Assembly (NCBI RefSeq): GCF_003334855.1
Contig: NZ_QOWE01000002.1
Location: 248,001 to 312,000, forward strand
Direction of reading: 5' to 3'
Length of the DNA stretch: 64,000 nucleotides
Source: Larkinella punicea
GTDB taxonomy: Bacteria > Bacteroidota > Bacteroidia > Cytophagales > Spirosomataceae
The translations under genes were made by a program, and so were the position numbers. Within the stretch, counting starts at the first letter, position 1. Each line of letters begins with the position of its first letter. The notes beneath the pieces are model-generated. The model saw only the letters and a program-made list of their open reading frames with translations, was not told the origin of the DNA and searched no databases. Below are positions 26,300-35,060 of this stretch, piece by piece.

Positions 26300-27460
26300 A
26301 TGATGAAACGACCGCACGGTATTCTGACACTCATTTTTCTTGCTCTTTTCTGTCAATCCGTCCTCATTGGACAACCGGTTTGGGGCCAGTCCAAACCCAA
26401 AAAATACGTTCTGATCGGCTACGTCGGCGGGGGTGGCTGGACCAAAAACGACATCGAACCCCAGAAACTGACGCACATCAATTATGCGTTTGCCGTACCG
26501 GCCCAGAACGGCGAACTGGCCCCAATCAAGGCGAAAGATTCGGTCAATCTGGCGACGCTGAACACCCTGAAAGCAATCAATAAAGACCTGCAAATCCTGA
26601 TTTCCATTGGCGGCTGGGGCGGTTGCCGGTATTTTTCCGATGCCTCGCTGACCGATGCGGCCCGGAAGAAATTTGCGAAAAGTGCGGTTTCTTTTATGAA
26701 AAAACACCGGCTCGATGGCGTCGATATCGACTGGGAATATCCGGATCAGATTGGCGAAAACAACATCTTCCGGCCCGTAGACAAACAGAATTTCACGCTG
26801 TTGCTGAAAGAGTTACGGGAGCAACTGGATGCACAGGGTAAAAAAGATAACCGACCCGCATCCCGCCACTACCTGCTGACGGCAGCCACCGGGGGCGACA
26901 CGGCTTTTGTGAACCATACCGAACTGGGCAACGCGCAGAAATACCTCGACTACGTCAACATCATGACCTACGACTTGTATCATGGGAATGATAAGAAAAC
27001 CGGTCACCACAGCCCGCTGTACCAATCGGCCCTGAGCGACCGGTCGCGCAACAGTTCCGACGACGCCGTCAACGGCCACATTAAAGCCGGGGTTCCGGCC
27101 CGCAAAATTGTGCTCGGCCTGCCTTTTTACGGACGCGGCTGGACGGCAGTCAACCCAGTTAATAAGGGCCTGTTTCAACCCTCGGCGGGCAAACACATGA
27201 GCCCGAATTATGATGATCTGGTGGCTAATTACATCAACAAAAACGGGTATACGCGGTATTGGGATGACAAAGCCAAAGCGCCGTATTTATGGAATCAGGA
27301 AAGCCGTACGTTCATTTCGTATGCCGACAAGGAATCGATGAAACACAAAATTGATTATGTCAAATCCAAAGGGCTGGCCGGAGCCATGTTCTGGGAATAT
27401 ACCCTTGATTTAAAGGAAGATAAGCTACTGGATGTTCTGGTGACGGAACTGGCAAAGTGA
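26300..27460 (+). CDS. GH18 family chitinase, secreted
   Basis: About 386 residues. A signal peptide (RPHGILTLIFLALFCQSVLIGQPVWGQ) leads into a GH18 TIM barrel beginning KYVLIGYVGGGGW. The SxGG motif appears as LISIGGWGG and the catalytic D-x-x-D-x-D-x-E motif as LDGVDIDWEYP, with Glu as acid/base. Later MTYDLYHG and a C-terminal GAMFWEYTLD match the conserved barrel strands 6 and 8. GH18 enzymes hydrolyse beta-1,4 GlcNAc linkages in chitin or related glycans by substrate-assisted catalysis. There is no chitin-binding domain or T9SS C-terminal domain. Two adjacent ATGs at 26300 and 26303 are possible starts. A purine-rich inverted repeat follows the stop. Confidence 0.93.
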   Translation: MMKRPHGILTLIFLALFCQSVLIGQPVWGQSKPKKYVLIGYVGGGGWTKNDIEPQKLTHINYAFAVPAQNGELAPIKAKDSVNLATLNTLKAINKDLQILISIGGWGGCRYFSDASLTDAARKKFAKSAVSFMKKHRLDGVDIDWEYPDQIGENNIFRPVDKQNFTLLLKELREQLDAQGKKDNRPASRHYLLTAATGGDTAFVNHTELGNAQKYLDYVNIMTYDLYHGNDKKTGHHSPLYQSALSDRSRNSSDDAVNGHIKAGVPARKIVLGLPFYGRGWTAVNPVNKGLFQPSAGKHMSPNYDDLVANYINKNGYTRYWDDKAKAPYLWNQESRTFISYADKESMKHKIDYVKSKGLAGAMFWEYTLDLKEDKLLDVLVTELAK

Positions 27461-27473
27461 GTAAAAGTTATAT

Positions 27474-27557
27474 CGCGGAGTTGAGCGGAGTAAAAAGAGT
27501 TGAGCGGAGAAAATTAAAAAACTCTGCTTAACTCTTTTCACTCCGCTCAACTCCGCG
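27474..27557. repeat. Nested inverted repeat after the chitinase gene
   Basis: The outer 17-bp arms (27474-27490, 27541-27557) are perfect reverse complements. An inner pair at about 27493-27509 and 27522-27538 is near-perfect. The arm itself holds an imperfect tandem of GAGTTGAGCGGAG. It lies 13 bp after the chitinase stop and may terminate it. Confidence 0.8.
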
Positions 27558-27674
27558 AAATAGTTCTTCTTGTTTAGTTAAACAGGTACGTTTTAGTTAA
27601 TTATCCCATTATTATCTTTCGATGAAAGACGCCTAATTTTTAGCGAATAACTCATTCATTGCGGGGTTGTCTGT

Positions 27675-27682
27675 TACATTTG
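27675..27682 (+). promoter_or_regulatory. Bacteroidota-type -7 element (TACATTTG)
   Basis: TACATTTG fits TAnnTTTG exactly and lies 22 bp ahead of the GDPD start codon. TTG triplets occur upstream, but not at the ideal -33 spacing. Confidence 0.5.
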
Positions 27683-27704
27683 CGCAGGTAATCCGCTAAA
27701 CCGT

Positions 27705-28469
27705 ATGAAAATCGCTTGTTTCAGTTGCTTCGTCTTCCTGCTCACCGGTTTTGGAGTTCAGAGTATGGCACAAACCAAAGTCATTGCCCACCGGGGTGCC
27801 TGGAAAAATACCGGTGCTCCCCAAAATTCGATTGCGTCGCTGCAACAGGCCATCAAGCTGGGCTGCTACGGCAGTGAGTTCGACGTTCACATGACCGCCG
27901 ATTCGGCGCTGGTGGTCAACCACGATCATACCTTGCAGGGCGTCAACCTTGAAACGGCTCCGGCAGCCGACATCAACGCCCTGAAGCTTAGCAACGGCGA
28001 ATCGTTGCCGACCCTGAAAAGCTATTTGAAAACCGGCTTAAAGCAGAAGAAAACCCGGCTGATTCTGGAAATCAAGGCGTCGAAGGTGAGCAAAGAACAC
28101 TCACTGGCGCTGGCGACCAAGTGCGTTCAGGCCGTGAAAGCGCAGAAAGGCCGGAAAAGGGTCGACTACATCAGTTTCGATTACGACGTCTGCAAAAAGG
28201 TGAAAGAACTGGACCCGTCGGCCAACGTGGCTTACCTGACGGGTGACAAAGCCCCCGACCTACTGGCCGCCGACGGTTTATACGGGCTGGATTACCACTT
28301 CAGCATCCTGAAAAAGAATGAAAACTGGATTCAGGAAGCCCACCAGAAAAAGTTGACCGTCAACGTCTGGACCGTTAACGACCCCGACATGATGAACTGG
28401 ATGCTCGAACGCAAAGCCGACTTCATCACGACCGACGAACCGGAGAAATTGCTGGAGATCGCGAAATAG
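27705..28469 (+). CDS. Glycerophosphodiester phosphodiesterase family protein
   Basis: 254 residues with signal peptide MKIACFSCFVFLLTGFGVQSMAQ. The mature N-terminus VIAHRGAWKNTGAPQNS gives the GDPD catalytic HRG; the family's usual PENT is PQNS here. The metal site EFDVHMTADSALVVNHDHTLQGV supplies E-x-D and the second catalytic His. VNVWTVNDPDMMNWML near the C-terminus is also typical. Members hydrolyse glycerophosphodiesters to glycerol-3-phosphate; an exported version would work on phospholipid debris in the periplasm. The Glu-to-Gln change in PENT alters a position that often binds the metal, so activity may be altered. A perfect 24-bp inverted repeat follows the stop. Confidence 0.88.
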   Translation: MKIACFSCFVFLLTGFGVQSMAQTKVIAHRGAWKNTGAPQNSIASLQQAIKLGCYGSEFDVHMTADSALVVNHDHTLQGVNLETAPAADINALKLSNGESLPTLKSYLKTGLKQKKTRLILEIKASKVSKEHSLALATKCVQAVKAQKGRKRVDYISFDYDVCKKVKELDPSANVAYLTGDKAPDLLAADGLYGLDYHFSILKKNENWIQEAHQKKLTVNVWTVNDPDMMNWMLERKADFITTDEPEKLLEIAK

Positions 28470-28476
28470 AGGAAAT

Positions 28477-28557
28477 AGACAAAAGAGCAAAGACAAGAGA
28501 GCAAAGAAGAATGGTATTAGCCAAACTCTTTATTCTCTTGTCTTTGCTCTTTTGTCT
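28477..28557. repeat. 24-bp perfect inverted repeat between convergent genes
   Basis: Arms 28477-28500 and 28534-28557 match perfectly. Each arm is almost pure purine on one strand with internal AAAGAGCAAAGACAAGAGAG repetition. It lies between the convergent GDPD and MFS genes, with the right edge 11 bp from the MFS stop. Confidence 0.85.
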
Positions 28558-28567
28558 TTACAAAACT

Positions 28568-29740
28568 TTACGCTGCCGTCTTCACCTTGCCCGCCATCAG
28601 CGCGACACACAGGCCCATACCGGCAATGATGACGAAGGAAATCCGCAGGCTGGTAGCGCCGGCGACGAAACCGATCAGCGGAGGGCCGATCAGAAAGCCC
28701 AGAAAACCGATGGTCGAAACAGCGGCCAAGGCCACCCCCGGCGACAGAACCGTGGACTTTCCGGCCGCACTATACACCAGCGGCACCACCGACGAAACCC
28801 CAAAGCCGACCAGGAAAAAGCCGACAATGGCCGTACCCAGATACGGAAATGCAACGGCAGTCAGCAAACCGGAAGCAATCAGAACGCCACTCAGTTGCAG
28901 TGTGCGTTTTAAACCGTAACGCGTGGCAAACCAGTCGGCAATGAAACGCCCGAGGGCCATCGTGCTCATGAAAGCCGTATACCCCGCGCCCACCATCGCT
29001 TTATCGGCCAGAATGACTTTCTTGAAATAAATACCGCTCCAGTCGAACATCGCGCCTTCACAGATCATCGCGCAGAAGGCAATGATGCCCAAAATCAACA
29101 GGGCTTTGTCGGGTTTGGCAAAAATGGGTTGATCAGAATTCGTGTTGGCGTCTTCCGGCAAAATATACCGGGAAGCAACGGCCAGAGCCGCCAGGGCGAA
29201 GAACAGGACAGCCGCAAAATGCTGATAAGGAACAATGCCCGCGCCAATCATAACGGCTCCCAACATGGCCCCTGCGAAACCCGCCAGACTCCACAGCCCG
29301 TGAAACGAGGCCATAATGGGCCGTTTGTACAGGGCTTCAACGCCCACCGCCTGCGTATTGATCGCAATGTTGGCCATGTTACCGACCAGACCAAAGACGA
29401 ACAGGCAGGCCATCAATTGCAGCGTCGTTTGCGCAAATCCCAGACTCAGCAGCGTGAGCGCGTAGAGGCCAACGGCCAAGGTCGCCACTTTGCGACTTCC
29501 GATTTTGGTCGTCAGCCAGCCCGCAATGGGCAATGAAAGCATCAGACCCGCCGGAAGGGCCAGCAGTACTCCACCCAGTTCTGCATCCGACAGGCCCAGC
29601 GTCTGCTGAATGCTCGGAATCCTGGACGCCCAACTGGCAAAAGACAGCCCCTGCAGGAAAAACAAAGCCCCGACAGCCCCCCGGTGAATGGTACGCGTGG
29701 AAATCCGGGGTGAAAGAAGATGAGAAACGGTAAAATTCAT
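28568..29740 (-). CDS. MFS transporter, sugar-permease-like (YbjJ/FucP group)
   Basis: 390 residues with about 12 hydrophobic segments. Phrases such as FFLQGLSFASWASRIPSIQQTLGLSDAELG near the N-terminus, the loop TTKIGSRKVATL, INTQAVGVEALYKRPIMASFHGLWSLAGFAGA and the late GFVAGATSLRISF are typical of the YbjJ-like MFS branch. The transported compound is unknown. It is monocistronic on the minus strand, with a candidate TATTTTTG -7 element 59 bp upstream, and is separated from the convergent GDPD gene by a long inverted repeat. Confidence 0.85.
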   Translation of the reverse strand: MNFTVSHLLSPRISTRTIHRGAVGALFFLQGLSFASWASRIPSIQQTLGLSDAELGGVLLALPAGLMLSLPIAGWLTTKIGSRKVATLAVGLYALTLLSLGFAQTTLQLMACLFVFGLVGNMANIAINTQAVGVEALYKRPIMASFHGLWSLAGFAGAMLGAVMIGAGIVPYQHFAAVLFFALAALAVASRYILPEDANTNSDQPIFAKPDKALLILGIIAFCAMICEGAMFDWSGIYFKKVILADKAMVGAGYTAFMSTMALGRFIADWFATRYGLKRTLQLSGVLIASGLLTAVAFPYLGTAIVGFFLVGFGVSSVVPLVYSAAGKSTVLSPGVALAAVSTIGFLGFLIGPPLIGFVAGATSLRISFVIIAGMGLCVALMAGKVKTAA

Positions 29741-29798
29741 TATTGAAAAAATTCAAATTTCAGATTGTATTCAAAGTACTCTTAATGAGTAGAACGCG

Positions 29799-29806
29799 CA
29801 AAAATA
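29799..29806 (-). promoter_or_regulatory. Bacteroidota-type -7 element (TATTTTTG, minus strand)
   Basis: TATTTTTG on the minus strand fits TAnnTTTG and lies about 59 bp upstream of the MFS start codon. Prediction from sequence only. Confidence 0.35.
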
Positions 29807-29941
29807 CCTTTATTATCAGCATTTAAGACAGCTTTATCTGACTATAAAATAAAAACCACCAAAATTAAGTTCTTAGATTTAGTCAATTCTGGAAGAGTTC
29901 GTATAGATTGTATGGATAGTACAAAAAAGACACCGGCCACC

Positions 29942-30130
29942 AAAAAGCCTGAAAGGCTTACATCACTAGCCCCGGGTATCGCCCGGGGTTTTGGTGGATG
30001 GAACGGGAATGGGGGTTGGCGAACACGATGGGGGGGGATTGGCGAACCGGATGACGTCCACCAACCCCATCGCATCCCCCCCCCCCCGGGTGATACCCGG
30101 GGCTAGTGATGTAAGCCTTTCAGGCTTTTT
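29942..30130. repeat. 189-bp palindromic element with 39-bp perfect arms
   Basis: Arms at 29942-29980 and 30092-30130 are perfect reverse complements and contain GGCTTACATCACTAGCCCC. The interior has further short complementary pieces (GGTGGA against TCCACC), a G8 run at 30030-30037 and a C12 run at 30076-30087. It fills much of the 481-bp gap between the MFS start and the DUF6660-like gene. No transposase is present; it could be a nonautonomous palindromic element. A reading frame across it is a by-product of the repeat. Confidence 0.85.
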
Positions 30131-30209
30131 GGCTGTGCTAAATCGTTCGTCTTTAGCGGTTTTGTGACTAAAACCCGTTTTTGACTACCTGTTGCATCCT
30201 TTTATCCTA

Positions 30210-30217
30210 TAGCTTTG
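30210..30217 (+). promoter_or_regulatory. Bacteroidota-type -7 element (TAGCTTTG) ahead of the metal operon
   Basis: TAGCTTTG fits TAnnTTTG but lies only 4 bp before the ATG at 30222, so transcription would start at or just past that ATG. Either the transcript is nearly leaderless or translation begins at the next ATG (30246). Confidence 0.4.
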
Positions 30218-30221
30218 CCGG

Positions 30222-30551
30222 ATGAAGTCACTGGTTTGTTTGTTGATGAGCGTTCACCTGCTGGTGTTGTCCGCCTGGCCCTGCGCCGACGGCTGCCTGG
30301 GTGTGCGTGACGATCAGCAACGTACGACTACCGTAGCCAGTGATGACCACCAACACGAAGGAGACCCGGCGGGGGCGGATTTGTGTTCGCCTTTTTGCGG
30401 CTGTGCCTGCTGCGGCACGGTGCTGGAATCGATGCCGGTTCTTACCTTCACCTTTGCGGCTTTCTCTTTTTCTTCCGTTCAGTACGCTACCCTCCAATCC
30501 CGCTTGCCCGCTCCCCCGGTTTCCTGCTGGCAACCACCCCAAATTGGCTAA
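30222..30551 (+). CDS. Small Cys/His-rich secreted protein, DUF6660-like
   Basis: 109 residues. It has an N-terminal signal-like segment (MKSLVCLLMSVHLLVLSAWPC), an early CADGC, a His/Asp stretch (SDDHQHEGD) and the cluster CSPFCGCACCG near residue 67. This pattern matches a small Bacteroidota family (DUF6660) found directly upstream of CzcA/CusA pumps. The cysteines and histidines suggest metal binding in the periplasm, perhaps as sensor or chaperone; that role is inferred. It leads the heavy-metal operon, with 99 bp before the pump gene. A TAGCTTTG element lies immediately upstream, and an ATG at 30246 is an alternative start. Confidence 0.65.
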   Translation: MKSLVCLLMSVHLLVLSAWPCADGCLGVRDDQQRTTTVASDDHQHEGDPAGADLCSPFCGCACCGTVLESMPVLTFTFAAFSFSSVQYATLQSRLPAPPVSCWQPPQIG

Positions 30552-30650
30552 GACAGGATACCTGCGCCCCATCGGTTTTGTGCAACCGGGTTGCATCTCT
30601 CGCCCTTGATCGGCGATTTCACTCCTTTTTTATCTTAACGCCGTACCGGT

Positions 30651-33600
30651 ATGCTGGATTCCATCATCCGCTTTTCGATCCATAACAAACTCATTATCGG
30701 CCTGTTGACGCTGGCGCTGGTGGTGTGGGGCGGTTATTCGCTCAGCCATTTGCCCATCGACGCCGTTCCCGACATTACCAACAACCAGGTTCAGATCATC
30801 ACCCGCTCGCCCGCGTTGGCGGCCCAGGAAGTGGAGCGGCTCATTACCTTCCCCATCGAACAAACGATGGCGACCATTCCCGAAATCGACGAAATCCGGT
30901 CATTTTCCCGCTTCGGTCTGTCGGTTGTCACGATTGTTTTTCAGGAATCAACCGACCTCTACTGGGCACGACAGCAAATCAGCGAACGGCTTTCCAGCGC
31001 GCGAAGCCAGATTCCGGCGGGGACGGGCGAGCCCGAAATGGCCCCGGTTACCACCGGTTTGGGCGAAATTTACCAGTATGTCATCTACGCCAAACCGGGT
31101 TATACGCAGAAATATTCCCCAACTGAACTGCGTTCCTTACAGGATTGGGTCGTCCGGCGGCAGTTGCTGGGCACACCCGGCGTGGCCGACGTCAGCAGTT
31201 TCGGCGGGTTGCTCAAGCAGTACGAAATCGCGATCGATCCCGACCGGCTCCGCTCCTACGGACTCAGCATCAATGACTTGTTCACCGCTCTATCCCGCAA
31301 CAACCAGAATACCGGTGGGGCCTACATCGACAAAAAACCCAACGCCTATTTCATCCGCTCTGAAGGATTGGTGGGCAATCTGGCCGACATTGGCCGCATT
31401 GTCATTCGCCGGACCAAAAACGGTACGCCGGTGCTGATTCGCGATGTGGCGCAGGTCAATTACGGTTCAGCACTGCGGTATGGTGCTTTGACCCGCAACG
31501 GAGAGGGGGAAGCCGTAGGTGCGTTGGTGCTGATGCTGAAAGGTGAAAACGCCAATGAAGTCATCGGCCGGGTCAAAAACCGCATGGACCAGATTCGCAA
31601 AACCCTGCCCGAAGGCGTTGACATTCACGCGTTTCTGGACCGGAGCGAACTGGTAGGCCGGGCCATCAGCACCGTCACCCGCAACCTGATCGAGGGCGCG
31701 TTGATTGTCATTTTTGTGCTGATTTTGTTTCTGGGCAACTGGCGGGCTGGTTTGGTCGTCGCTTCGGTCATTCCGCTTTCCATGCTCTTTGCCGTCGGCA
31801 TGATGCAGGTTTTCGGCGTATCCGGCAATCTGATGAGCCTGGGTGCCATTGACTTCGGCCTGATTGTCGATGGTGCCGTCATCATTGTCGAAGCGACCTT
31901 GCACCATTTGGGCGCACGAAAACTGGCCCGGCTGACTCAGGCGCAAATGGACGAGGAAATCTACCAATCCGCCAGCCGGATTCGCACCTCGGCAGCTTTC
32001 GGCGAACTCATCATCTTGATTGTCTATTTACCAATTCTGGCGTTGTCAGGAATCGAAGGCAAGATGTTCGGCCCGATGGCGCAGGTCGTCGGCTTCGCCA
32101 TTGCCGGGGCGTTTATCCTCTCGCTGACGTATGTACCCATGATGTCGGCCCTGGTTCTGAGCAAAACCGTTTCCACCAAACGCACCATTTCCGACCGGAT
32201 GATGGACGTTTTCCAGCGGCTGTACGAACCCCTTATTCAAGGCGTTATGCGACGAAAGGCGTTGGTGCTGAGCATAGCGGTTTTGCTGCTGGTGGGTGCG
32301 GGCTGGCTGTTCACCACGCTGGGTGGGGAATTTATCCCAACCCTGGACGAAGGCGATTTTGCCGTTGAAACCCGTGTTCTGACCGGTTCGTCTCTGAGCC
32401 AGACGGTAGACAAAACGACCCAGGCGGAGCGGGTTTTACTGCAAAAATTTCCGGAAGTAAAGGAAGTTATCAGCAAAATTGGCGCGGGCGAAATTCCGAC
32501 GGACCCCATGCCCATTGAAGCCGCCGACCTGATGGTTATTCTGAAACCGCGTTCGGAATGGACTTCGGCGTCAAACCGCGATGAACTGGCGGAAAAAATG
32601 ACGGAGGCTCTGGACGCCATTCCGGGCGTCACCTTCGGCTTTCAGCAACCCATTCAAATGCGCTTCAATGAGTTGATTTCGGGAGCGCGGCAGGATGTGG
32701 CCGTCAAGATTTTTGGCGAAGACCTGGATGAACTCACCCGCCTGGCCAAACGCGTGAGCGGTTTGATCACGGGCATCAAAGGAGCCACGGATTTGTACGT
32801 CGAACAGGTGGAAGGACTGCCCCAGATCGTCGTCAAACTGGATCGCGAAGCCCTCGCCCGCTACGGTTTATCGGTAGACGATGTCAACCGCACGATCAGC
32901 ACGGCTTTTGCCGGCGAAAGCGCGGGGCTGGTTTACGAGGGCGAACGGCGGTTTGACCTGGTGGTGCGGCTGGCGGGCGAAAACCGGCGGAGCATCAACG
33001 ACGTTCAGGAATTGACCATTTCCGGAACCGACGGCCCGGCCATTCCACTCTCGGAAGTCGCCACCGTCGAACTGATTCCCGGCCCCAACCAGATTCAGCG
33101 CGAAGACGCCAAACGGCGGCTCACCATCGGTTTCAATGTCCGTGGGCGCGATGTAGAAGGGATCGTGAGCGAGTTACAACAGAAAATCGGTCGGCAGATC
33201 CAGTTTCCAACCGGTTATTACGTTACCTACGGTGGTCAGTTCGAGAACCTGATCGACGCCCGGGAACGGCTGCAAGTGGCGGTTCCGGTGGCCTTGAGCC
33301 TGATTTTTCTTTTACTCTTTCTAACATTTCATTCCTTGCGACAGGCATTACTGATCTTTTCGGCCATTCCGCTGGCGGCCATTGGCGGGGTTTTGGCCTT
33401 GTGGCTGCGCGGTATGCCGTTCAGCATTTCGGCGGCTGTCGGGTTCATTGCACTGTTTGGCGTGGCGGTTTTGAACGGCATTGTGCTGCTGGCCGAATTC
33501 AACGACCAGCGCCGGAACGGCATTACGGATCTCAAACAGGCCATTTTCCGTGGAACCCGCATCCGGTTGCGCCCCGTTTTGATGACGGCGACGGTGGCGT

Positions 33601-35060
33601 CACTCGGTTTTTTACCGATGGCGTTATCCAATACCGCCGGGGCTGAAGTGCAAAAACCGCTCGCAACCGTCGTCATCGGCGGCCTGATGACGGCAACCCT
33701 GCTGACGCTGCTGGTTTTACCGGTTTTGTATTTATTAATCGAACAGCGGTTTGGAAAACGGGACCAGTCATTAATGCCCCAACCCAAAACCGTCGTAGCC
33801 ATCTGGTGGCCTTTCATCGGTTTGCTGACGCTTGGATTCAGCCTTGTTTCGCCGGAAAGTAAGGCGCAGGTAACTGCTCAACCAACGCCCCTTTCGCTGG
33901 AACAGGCGCTAAAACAAACCTTTCACAACAATCCACAGGTGCGGGTTTCGACCCTGAACGTCGATTATCAGCAGGCGTTACGCGGTACGGCTTCTGACAT
34001 TGGCAAAACCGACCTGATGGTAACCGCCGGGCAATACAACAGCCGCTACGTCGATCAGTCGCTGCAAATCGGCCAGCGGCTTCCCGCACCGGGATTGATT
34101 CGAAGTCAGAAAGCCCTGGCCGATGCCCGGATCGGCGGAGCCGAAGCCGAAAGCCGGGTGACCCGTCAGGAACTGGCTTTCCAGCTTAAATCGGCGTATT
34201 ACGGACTCGTTTACCTCCAGACGCTTCACCGCGAACTAACCCGACAGGACAGTCTTTTTGCGGCCGTAGCCCGGGCGGCTGGCATCCGGCGACGAACGGG
34301 CGAAGGCTCCCTGCTCGAACAAACGACGGCCGAAGTGGAAGCACGGCAACTCCAAATGACACTGCTCCAAAACCGCGCCGACCAGCAAATCCAGTCCCGG
34401 CGACTGCAAACACTGCTGGGAACCGACCAACTGCCCCGGATTGCGGATTCGGTCTTGATCGCCCGCGTCATTCGCTTGCCGGATTCGGTTGCGTTAACGC
34501 AAAACCCCGAGCTGGCGCTGTTGCAGCAGCAGATTGAGATGGCCCGGCGCGAAACCGAGGTCGAACGGTCGCGACTCAAACCCGACTATTCGTTCAGCGT
34601 GGTGAATCAGTCGCTGCGGGGCATTCAGACGATCAACGGCAACGACCGGTTTTACACGGGCGTCGATCGGTTCACCTACGGGCAAGTCGGCATCTCGATT
34701 CCGATTGTCGCCAAACCGCTGCGGGCGCGCGTTCGGGCGGCTGAACTGGGCCAGCAACGCACGGAAGCACAGCTCAACGCCCGTCGGCGCACCCTCGAAG
34801 GCGCTTTTGCGGAACTCCTGCAAACCTACCGCAAAAACCGCGAGACGCTGACGTACTACGAAGAGTCGGCTTTGCCGCAAGCCACACTGATCCGGCAGCA
34901 GGCCGACCGGTCGTACCGCGCCGGAGAAATTGGGTATATCGAATTGTTCCAGAACCTCCGCACGGCAAGCGGTATTCAGACGGGTTATCTGGCTGCCCTG
35001 AACGACCTGAATCAGACCATTATCCACCTTGAATACCTCCTGGGAAGCATTGAACCATGA
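30651..35060 (+). CDS. czcA: CusA/CzcA heavy-metal RND pump fused to a CzcC/TolC-like domain
   Basis: 1469 residues, about 400 longer than usual CzcA. Residues 1-1035 are a complete RND pump: first helix (IHNKLIIGLLTLALVVWGGYSL), periplasmic loop HLPIDAVPDITNNQVQI, the HME-RND signature in helix 4 AIDFGLIVDGAVIIVEA with its two Asp residues, and the second helix bundle ending LLTLLVLPVLYLLIEQRFG. Then come an extra hydrophobic segment near 1047-1063 (AIWWPFIGLLTLGFSLV) ending SPESKAQ, and about 400 residues of TolC/CzcC-type helices (LEQALKQTFHNNPQ; LAFQLKSAYYGLVYLQTL). The pump expels Zn, Cd, Co, Ni or Cu/Ag by proton antiport. The segment at 1047-1070 looks like a retained signal peptide. 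Its stop overlaps the adaptor start by 4 bp (ATGA). Confidence 0.92.
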   Translation: MLDSIIRFSIHNKLIIGLLTLALVVWGGYSLSHLPIDAVPDITNNQVQIITRSPALAAQEVERLITFPIEQTMATIPEIDEIRSFSRFGLSVVTIVFQESTDLYWARQQISERLSSARSQIPAGTGEPEMAPVTTGLGEIYQYVIYAKPGYTQKYSPTELRSLQDWVVRRQLLGTPGVADVSSFGGLLKQYEIAIDPDRLRSYGLSINDLFTALSRNNQNTGGAYIDKKPNAYFIRSEGLVGNLADIGRIVIRRTKNGTPVLIRDVAQVNYGSALRYGALTRNGEGEAVGALVLMLKGENANEVIGRVKNRMDQIRKTLPEGVDIHAFLDRSELVGRAISTVTRNLIEGALIVIFVLILFLGNWRAGLVVASVIPLSMLFAVGMMQVFGVSGNLMSLGAIDFGLIVDGAVIIVEATLHHLGARKLARLTQAQMDEEIYQSASRIRTSAAFGELIILIVYLPILALSGIEGKMFGPMAQVVGFAIAGAFILSLTYVPMMSALVLSKTVSTKRTISDRMMDVFQRLYEPLIQGVMRRKALVLSIAVLLLVGAGWLFTTLGGEFIPTLDEGDFAVETRVLTGSSLSQTVDKTTQAERVLLQKFPEVKEVISKIGAGEIPTDPMPIEAADLMVILKPRSEWTSASNRDELAEKMTEALDAIPGVTFGFQQPIQMRFNELISGARQDVAVKIFGEDLDELTRLAKRVSGLITGIKGATDLYVEQVEGLPQIVVKLDREALARYGLSVDDVNRTISTAFAGESAGLVYEGERRFDLVVRLAGENRRSINDVQELTISGTDGPAIPLSEVATVELIPGPNQIQREDAKRRLTIGFNVRGRDVEGIVSELQQKIGRQIQFPTGYYVTYGGQFENLIDARERLQVAVPVALSLIFLLLFLTFHSLRQALLIFSAIPLAAIGGVLALWLRGMPFSISAAVGFIALFGVAVLNGIVLLAEFNDQRRNGITDLKQAIFRGTRIRLRPVLMTATVASLGFLPMALSNTAGAEVQKPLATVVIGGLMTATLLTLLVLPVLYLLIEQRFGKRDQSLMPQPKTVVAIWWPFIGLLTLGFSLVSPESKAQVTAQPTPLSLEQALKQTFHNNPQVRVSTLNVDYQQALRGTASDIGKTDLMVTAGQYNSRYVDQSLQIGQRLPAPGLIRSQKALADARIGGAEAESRVTRQELAFQLKSAYYGLVYLQTLHRELTRQDSLFAAVARAAGIRRRTGEGSLLEQTTAEVEARQLQMTLLQNRADQQIQSRRLQTLLGTDQLPRIADSVLIARVIRLPDSVALTQNPELALLQQQIEMARRETEVERSRLKPDYSFSVVNQSLRGIQTINGNDRFYTGVDRFTYGQVGISIPIVAKPLRARVRAAELGQQRTEAQLNARRRTLEGAFAELLQTYRKNRETLTYYEESALPQATLIRQQADRSYRAGEIGYIELFQNLRTASGIQTGYLAALNDLNQTIIHLEYLLGSIEP

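Noticed and set aside
29912-30106. 64-aa open frame across the large palindrome
   Set aside because: It is translated from the inverted repeat itself and shows no protein-like features.
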